From contig CAZTZX010000039.1 in the NCBI GenBank assembly GCA_964618175.1, forward strand, positions 1 through 17,851: 17,851 nucleotides of DNA. The letters are read 5' to 3'. Shown piece by piece: positions 15,510 to 17,851 of this stretch (the first letter of the stretch is position 1; the number at the start of each line of letters is the position of its first letter). The stretch comes from DTU018 sp964618175. GTDB taxonomy: Bacteria > Bacillota > Syntrophomonadia > Syntrophomonadales > Syntrophomonadaceae. A program made the translations under genes and the position numbers. Below the pieces are notes generated by a model. That model was given only the letters and a program-made list of their open reading frames with translations. It was not told where the DNA came from and made no database searches.

Positions 15510-16367
15510 ATGGATCTGGTCAATGAACAAGTAATGCACAAGGTTTTCGGCAGGGGAAAGGTTGTTAAATGTAACAATTCGTTTATAAAAATAGATTTTC
15601 CAGTCGGGAAGAAAAAGTTTGTTTTTCCGGATGCATTCGAAACATTCCTTACGCTTACTGATCCAAAATCTGCTAAATTTGTTGAAAAAATCGTACAAGA
15701 AAAGAAAAAGGCATACCAGGAAGAAAAAAAGAGGCTTAACACATTTAAGCCTTTGGAAAATGAAAAAGGGCGACGTTTCCTGGAACGAGAGAGACTTCAG
15801 GAAATATCTAAAATCCCTAAACCCCAACATTGCGCACAGTCAGTATTTTGGTGTACGAGCCAAGAACTGGATAGTGTTTTTGCGAAAGGGAATATTTTCA
15901 CAGGTGAAATTAAAAGCGGTAAGGAAAAAGGGCAACCCAAACGACTGGCCCGAATTAGTCAAAATAGTGCCTGTCTCTTAACAACCCGAGATTCTGATGC
16001 GCCCGAAAAGAATAGACGTATCATAGGTGTATTCATGGTGACCGAAAAGTTTAACAGTAAGCAGTGTGTGGATGGATATATCCCTGCTCATTCGGAATAC
16101 AGGCTCCGCCTTTCTGAGCAGGAAGCAGAGAAGATGCTATTTTGGAACTATTATGTTGACACCAGATATCCGCACAAGATGACCTGGAATACCGGACGGC
16201 ATCGCTATTTTGATAATGAATGGATGGCCCAAATCTTGCGGGATATCATTTCTATTAAAAAGAAGCCTCAGGAAATAGAGAATGCCCAAAGGTTTTTTGA
16301 ATACTTTTGTCGCATGAATCAGATAGATAAGGAAGAATTACCCAAGCCTAATGGTGCTTTGATGTAA
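15510..16367 (+). CDS. Hypothetical protein with tudor-like N-terminus
   Basis: This 285-residue soluble protein begins with MHKVFGRGKVVKC followed by IKIDFPVGKKKFVFPDAF, a small beta-barrel pattern like the tudor-type domain at the end of UvrD/PcrA helicases. A very basic, coiled-coil-like stretch follows (about 55-90, rich in Lys/Glu). The C-terminal two-thirds contain QSVFWCTSQELD, ARISQNSACLLTTRD, RRIIGVFMV and MTWNTGRHRYFDNEWM; a PUA/ASCH-like fold is a guess I cannot confirm. ATG 15510 is chosen because GGGAGGAGAG lies just upstream and family-like sequence starts there; in-frame upstream starts add unrelated residues. The Lys-rich central stretch and beta-barrel suggest nucleic-acid contact, as an inference only. 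Confidence 0.7.
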   Translation: MDLVNEQVMHKVFGRGKVVKCNNSFIKIDFPVGKKKFVFPDAFETFLTLTDPKSAKFVEKIVQEKKKAYQEEKKRLNTFKPLENEKGRRFLERERLQEISKIPKPQHCAQSVFWCTSQELDSVFAKGNIFTGEIKSGKEKGQPKRLARISQNSACLLTTRDSDAPEKNRRIIGVFMVTEKFNSKQCVDGYIPAHSEYRLRLSEQEAEKMLFWNYYVDTRYPHKMTWNTGRHRYFDNEWMAQILRDIISIKKKPQEIENAQRFFEYFCRMNQIDKEELPKPNGALM

Positions 16368-16451
16368 CGTTCCTTGTTGGGTGTAATCTGACCTAATAAA
16401 TGTGTTAGAATTAGCGTACATCGCAATTCACAGTAAAAGGAGTCGTTGATC

Positions 16452-16937
16452 ATGGGCTGGAGTATTACACAGTTTAGAGGCGAAGAAATAATCGAAATAG
16501 CACTGCAGATGGAAGAGTCAGGCAAGTTGTTTTATGAAAAAGCTTCTCAGGTGGCTGAAAATGCTCAATTGAAGGAAATGCTGATCTTCCTTGCTCAAGA
16601 GGAAGATAAACATATCCGGGACTTTACCAAGCTGGGAGAAAAGCTCAATTACCACTTCCGGCCGGGGGAATCCTATGCCGGAGAATACGAAGATTATGTC
16701 AGGTCATTGGTAAACAGCCATATTTTTAATATCAACCAGGTAGAAGATCTGGTGAAAGAGGCCCAAAATGATAAAGACATTCTTCAGTTAGCACTCAGTT
16801 TCGAAAAGGATTCCATCATCCTATTCCAGGAGTTCAAAAACATGGGCAACCAAGCCGCTCAAGAGGTCATAGAGGAATTGATCGATGAAGAAAGAGGACA
16901 TATAAAGAGAATAGGTGCCATGTTAAAAGATATGTAA
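16452..16937 (+). CDS. Rubrerythrin-like ferritin-fold diiron protein
   Basis: This 161-residue four-helix protein lacks the C-terminal rubredoxin domain of full rubrerythrins. The diiron ligand pattern is complete: Glu22 (EESGKLFYEKA), Glu51 and His54 (EEDKH), Glu118 (SFEKDS), and Glu147 with His150 (DEERGH). Such proteins in anaerobes reduce peroxide or store iron, which fits an oxygen-sensitive host. ATG 16452 has AGGAG 9 nt upstream; a TTG 6 nt earlier would sit too close to that site. The last third is repeated with about 92% identity at 17742-17851. Confidence 0.88.
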   Translation: MGWSITQFRGEEIIEIALQMEESGKLFYEKASQVAENAQLKEMLIFLAQEEDKHIRDFTKLGEKLNYHFRPGESYAGEYEDYVRSLVNSHIFNINQVEDLVKEAQNDKDILQLALSFEKDSIILFQEFKNMGNQAAQEVIEELIDEERGHIKRIGAMLKDM

Positions 16938-16954
16938 GGATAATAGTTCATGCT

Positions 16955-16984
16955 AGCCGGTTAGGATTTTGATCTCGACCGGCT
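16955..16984 (+). terminator. Weak terminator-like hairpin after the ferritin-like gene
   Basis: AGCCGGT (16955-16961) pairs with ACCGGCT (16978-16984) across a 16-nt loop, followed only by TTCCC. The stem is GC-rich, but the T-run is poor. Confidence 0.4.
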
Positions 16985-17126
16985 TTCCCATGAAGAAGTA
17001 TTCCGCAATGTAAGGAGTGCGGTAAATGGGCAATAAGAAATATCAGCTTTGATACTTGCCATTTTAGTGTGTCCCCAATTGACATTGGTAGATACCTGGT
17101 ATATACTTATTTTAGAGGTGATTAAG

Positions 17127-17366
17127 GTGTACACAACCATTCAAAAATGGGGAAATAGCCAGGCTGTACGTATCCCTAAAAGTATTTTGGAAAAGGCTAA
17201 ACTTCAAGAAAGTGACCAGGTGGAGCTTAGGGTTCAAGAAGGCAATGTTATTATTATTCCGGTGGGTAAACGGAAGTCACTTGCTGAACGAATTGCAGAA
17301 TACGAAGGTGATTATGTATGTCAAGAATGGGACACTGAAAAACCCGTGGGCAAGGAGATTTGGTGA
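17127..17366 (+). CDS. mazE: MazE/AbrB-family antitoxin
   Basis: This 79-residue protein begins YTTIQKWGNSQAVRIPKSIL, the typical swapped-hairpin AbrB/MazE DNA-binding domain, followed by ESDQVELRVQEGNVII. The acidic C-terminal tail (EYEGDYVCQEWDTE) is the expected toxin-binding part. GTG 17127 is chosen because AGAGGTG lies 6 nt upstream and the conserved domain starts immediately; the open frame upstream is not family-like. It neutralises the toxin encoded next and probably represses its own operon. The stop TGA (17364-17366) shares its last base with the toxin ATG, so the genes are translationally coupled. Confidence 0.93.
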   Translation: MYTTIQKWGNSQAVRIPKSILEKAKLQESDQVELRVQEGNVIIIPVGKRKSLAERIAEYEGDYVCQEWDTEKPVGKEIW

Positions 17367-17704
17367 TGTCTTATATACCTGAACAGGGTGATATTATATT
17401 TTTGAATTTTGATCCCCAGATTGGTCACGAGCAAAAAGGCAAAAGACCTGCTTTTGTCATAAGTAATAATGTTTTTAACCGCTTTACTAAGCTTGCCATT
17501 GTTTGCCCTATTACTAACACAGATAGGGATTTTCCTCTCCATGTCCGATTGGATAAAAGAACAAAAACAACTGGCGTTATTATGTGTGAACAAGCAAAAT
17601 CGCTAGATGTATCAGCAAGGGGAATTAGCTTTGTAGAAAAGGTTCCCAAAGACTTAGTGAAAGAAGTTATTGATATTATCACCTCTTCTGTTGAATTGAT
17701 TTAG
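17366..17704 (+). CDS. mazF: MazF/PemK-family endoribonuclease toxin
   Basis: This 112-residue toxin has the family core: GDIIFLNFDPQIGHEQKGKR near the N-terminus (with the conserved Asp-Pro and the GHEQxGKRP active-site loop), FVISNNVFN, CPITNTDRDFPLHV, and the late segment KSLDVSARG. MazF proteins cleave mRNA at short specific sequences and stop growth when the antitoxin is lost. ATG 17366 is preceded by AAGGAG at an 8-nt distance; TTG and GTG codons just upstream are less likely. It is the second gene of the pair. All key residues appear present, so it is probably active. Confidence 0.93.
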   Translation: MSYIPEQGDIIFLNFDPQIGHEQKGKRPAFVISNNVFNRFTKLAIVCPITNTDRDFPLHVRLDKRTKTTGVIMCEQAKSLDVSARGISFVEKVPKDLVKEVIDIITSSVELI

Positions 17705-17742
17705 TAGAACATAGTAGAATGGAGAACCGTCCCCTGTTCTAC
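17704..17742. repeat. Inverted repeat at the junction between toxin gene and ferritin copy
   Basis: GTAGAACA (17704-17711) and TGTTCTAC (17735-17742) are perfect 8-bp inverted copies around 23 nt that contain AACCGTCCCC. The right arm ends exactly where homology to the ferritin gene begins. It may be the mark of a small inserted element, or a terminator for the toxin gene without a T-run. Confidence 0.5.
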
Positions 17743-17851
17743 CATTATCCTATTCCAGGAGTTTAAGAACATGGGCAACCAAGCCGCTCAAGAGGTCATA
17801 GAGGAATTGATCAGCGAAGAAAGAGGGCATATCAAGAAAATAGGTGCCATG
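17741..17851 (+). pseudogene. 5'-truncated second copy of the ferritin-like gene (runs off window)
   Basis: Positions 17742-17851 align without gaps to 16813-16922 of the ferritin-like gene, with 9 differences in 110 bases. Seven codons differ; five changes are silent and the other two are Asp to Ser and Arg to Lys. The ligand motif EERGH is kept. In this frame there is no start codon between the stop at 17705-17707 and the homologous part, and the first two-thirds of the gene are missing, so this is a gene remnant. Whether the 3' end is intact lies beyond the window. Confidence 0.8.

Noticed and set aside
15459..15830. Minus-strand open frame opposite the start of the unknown protein
   Set aside because: Its Phe/Leu-rich composition comes from the Lys-rich coding strand; no start signal.
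1..17851. CRISPR array, tRNA or rRNA genes, prophage or transposase genes
   Set aside because: No regularly spaced direct repeats, no tRNA-like cloverleaf and no recombinase-like protein were seen; the only repeats are the short palindromic elements and the ferritin copy.

Overview
The window looks like a piece of a draft genome from an anaerobic, fatty-acid-oxidising Firmicute, most likely Syntrophomonadaceae (Syntrophomonas-like). This rests on three things: several beta-oxidation genes of butyrate/short-chain type, strong GGAGG-type ribosome binding sites, and a sigma-54 activator embedded among the acyl-CoA genes. The genus is an inference from gene content; no rRNA or other marker is present. 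A run of ten N at 1712-1721 marks an assembly gap.

Layout. (1) 1-432: the 3' end of an acidic repeat-module protein with an in-frame stop, followed by a palindromic repeat and a bidirectional terminator. (2) 583-2381, minus strand: one large (about 600-residue type) acyl-CoA dehydrogenase, split by the gap; a hairpin artefact abuts the gap. (3) 2382-2908: a long intergenic stretch with possible regulatory and decayed sequence. (4) 2909-4210: a 4-hydroxybutyrate/acetyl-CoA hydrolase family CoA-transferase with its own strong terminator. (5) 4373-6115: a PAS-PAS-AAA+-HTH sigma-54 activator. (6) 6116-13030: a spacer holding two inverted repeats and a textbook -24/-12 promoter, then seven same-strand genes: enoyl-CoA hydratase, short-chain acyl-CoA dehydrogenase, livH, livM, livG, livF and a lipoprotein substrate-binding protein, closed by a terminator. 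(7) 13114-13194: an interspersed palindromic repeat. (8) 13412-14155, minus: a NYN nuclease-like protein with a C-terminal LOTUS-like domain. (9) 14329-15292: two tandem paralogous four-helix membrane proteins of unknown function. (10) 15510-16367: a conserved-looking unknown protein. (11) 16452-16937: a rubrerythrin-like ferritin. (12) 17127-17704: a MazE/MazF-type toxin-antitoxin pair. (13) 17741-17851: a second, 5'-truncated copy of the ferritin gene, running off the window.

How they work together. The central part reads as a catabolic unit under sigma-54 control. The CoA-transferase would activate a carboxylic acid by CoA exchange, the acyl-CoA dehydrogenase and crotonase would carry out the first two beta-oxidation steps, and the Liv-type ABC importer in the same operon would bring in the substrate. 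The activator just upstream probably senses the substrate or a metabolite through its PAS domains. 3-Hydroxyacyl-CoA dehydrogenase, thiolase and the electron-transfer flavoprotein are not in the window and must come from elsewhere. The coupling of an importer annotated for branched-chain amino acids to two beta-oxidation enzymes is the most interesting biology here; the duplicated ferritin tail flanking a toxin-antitoxin pair is the most interesting structural feature.
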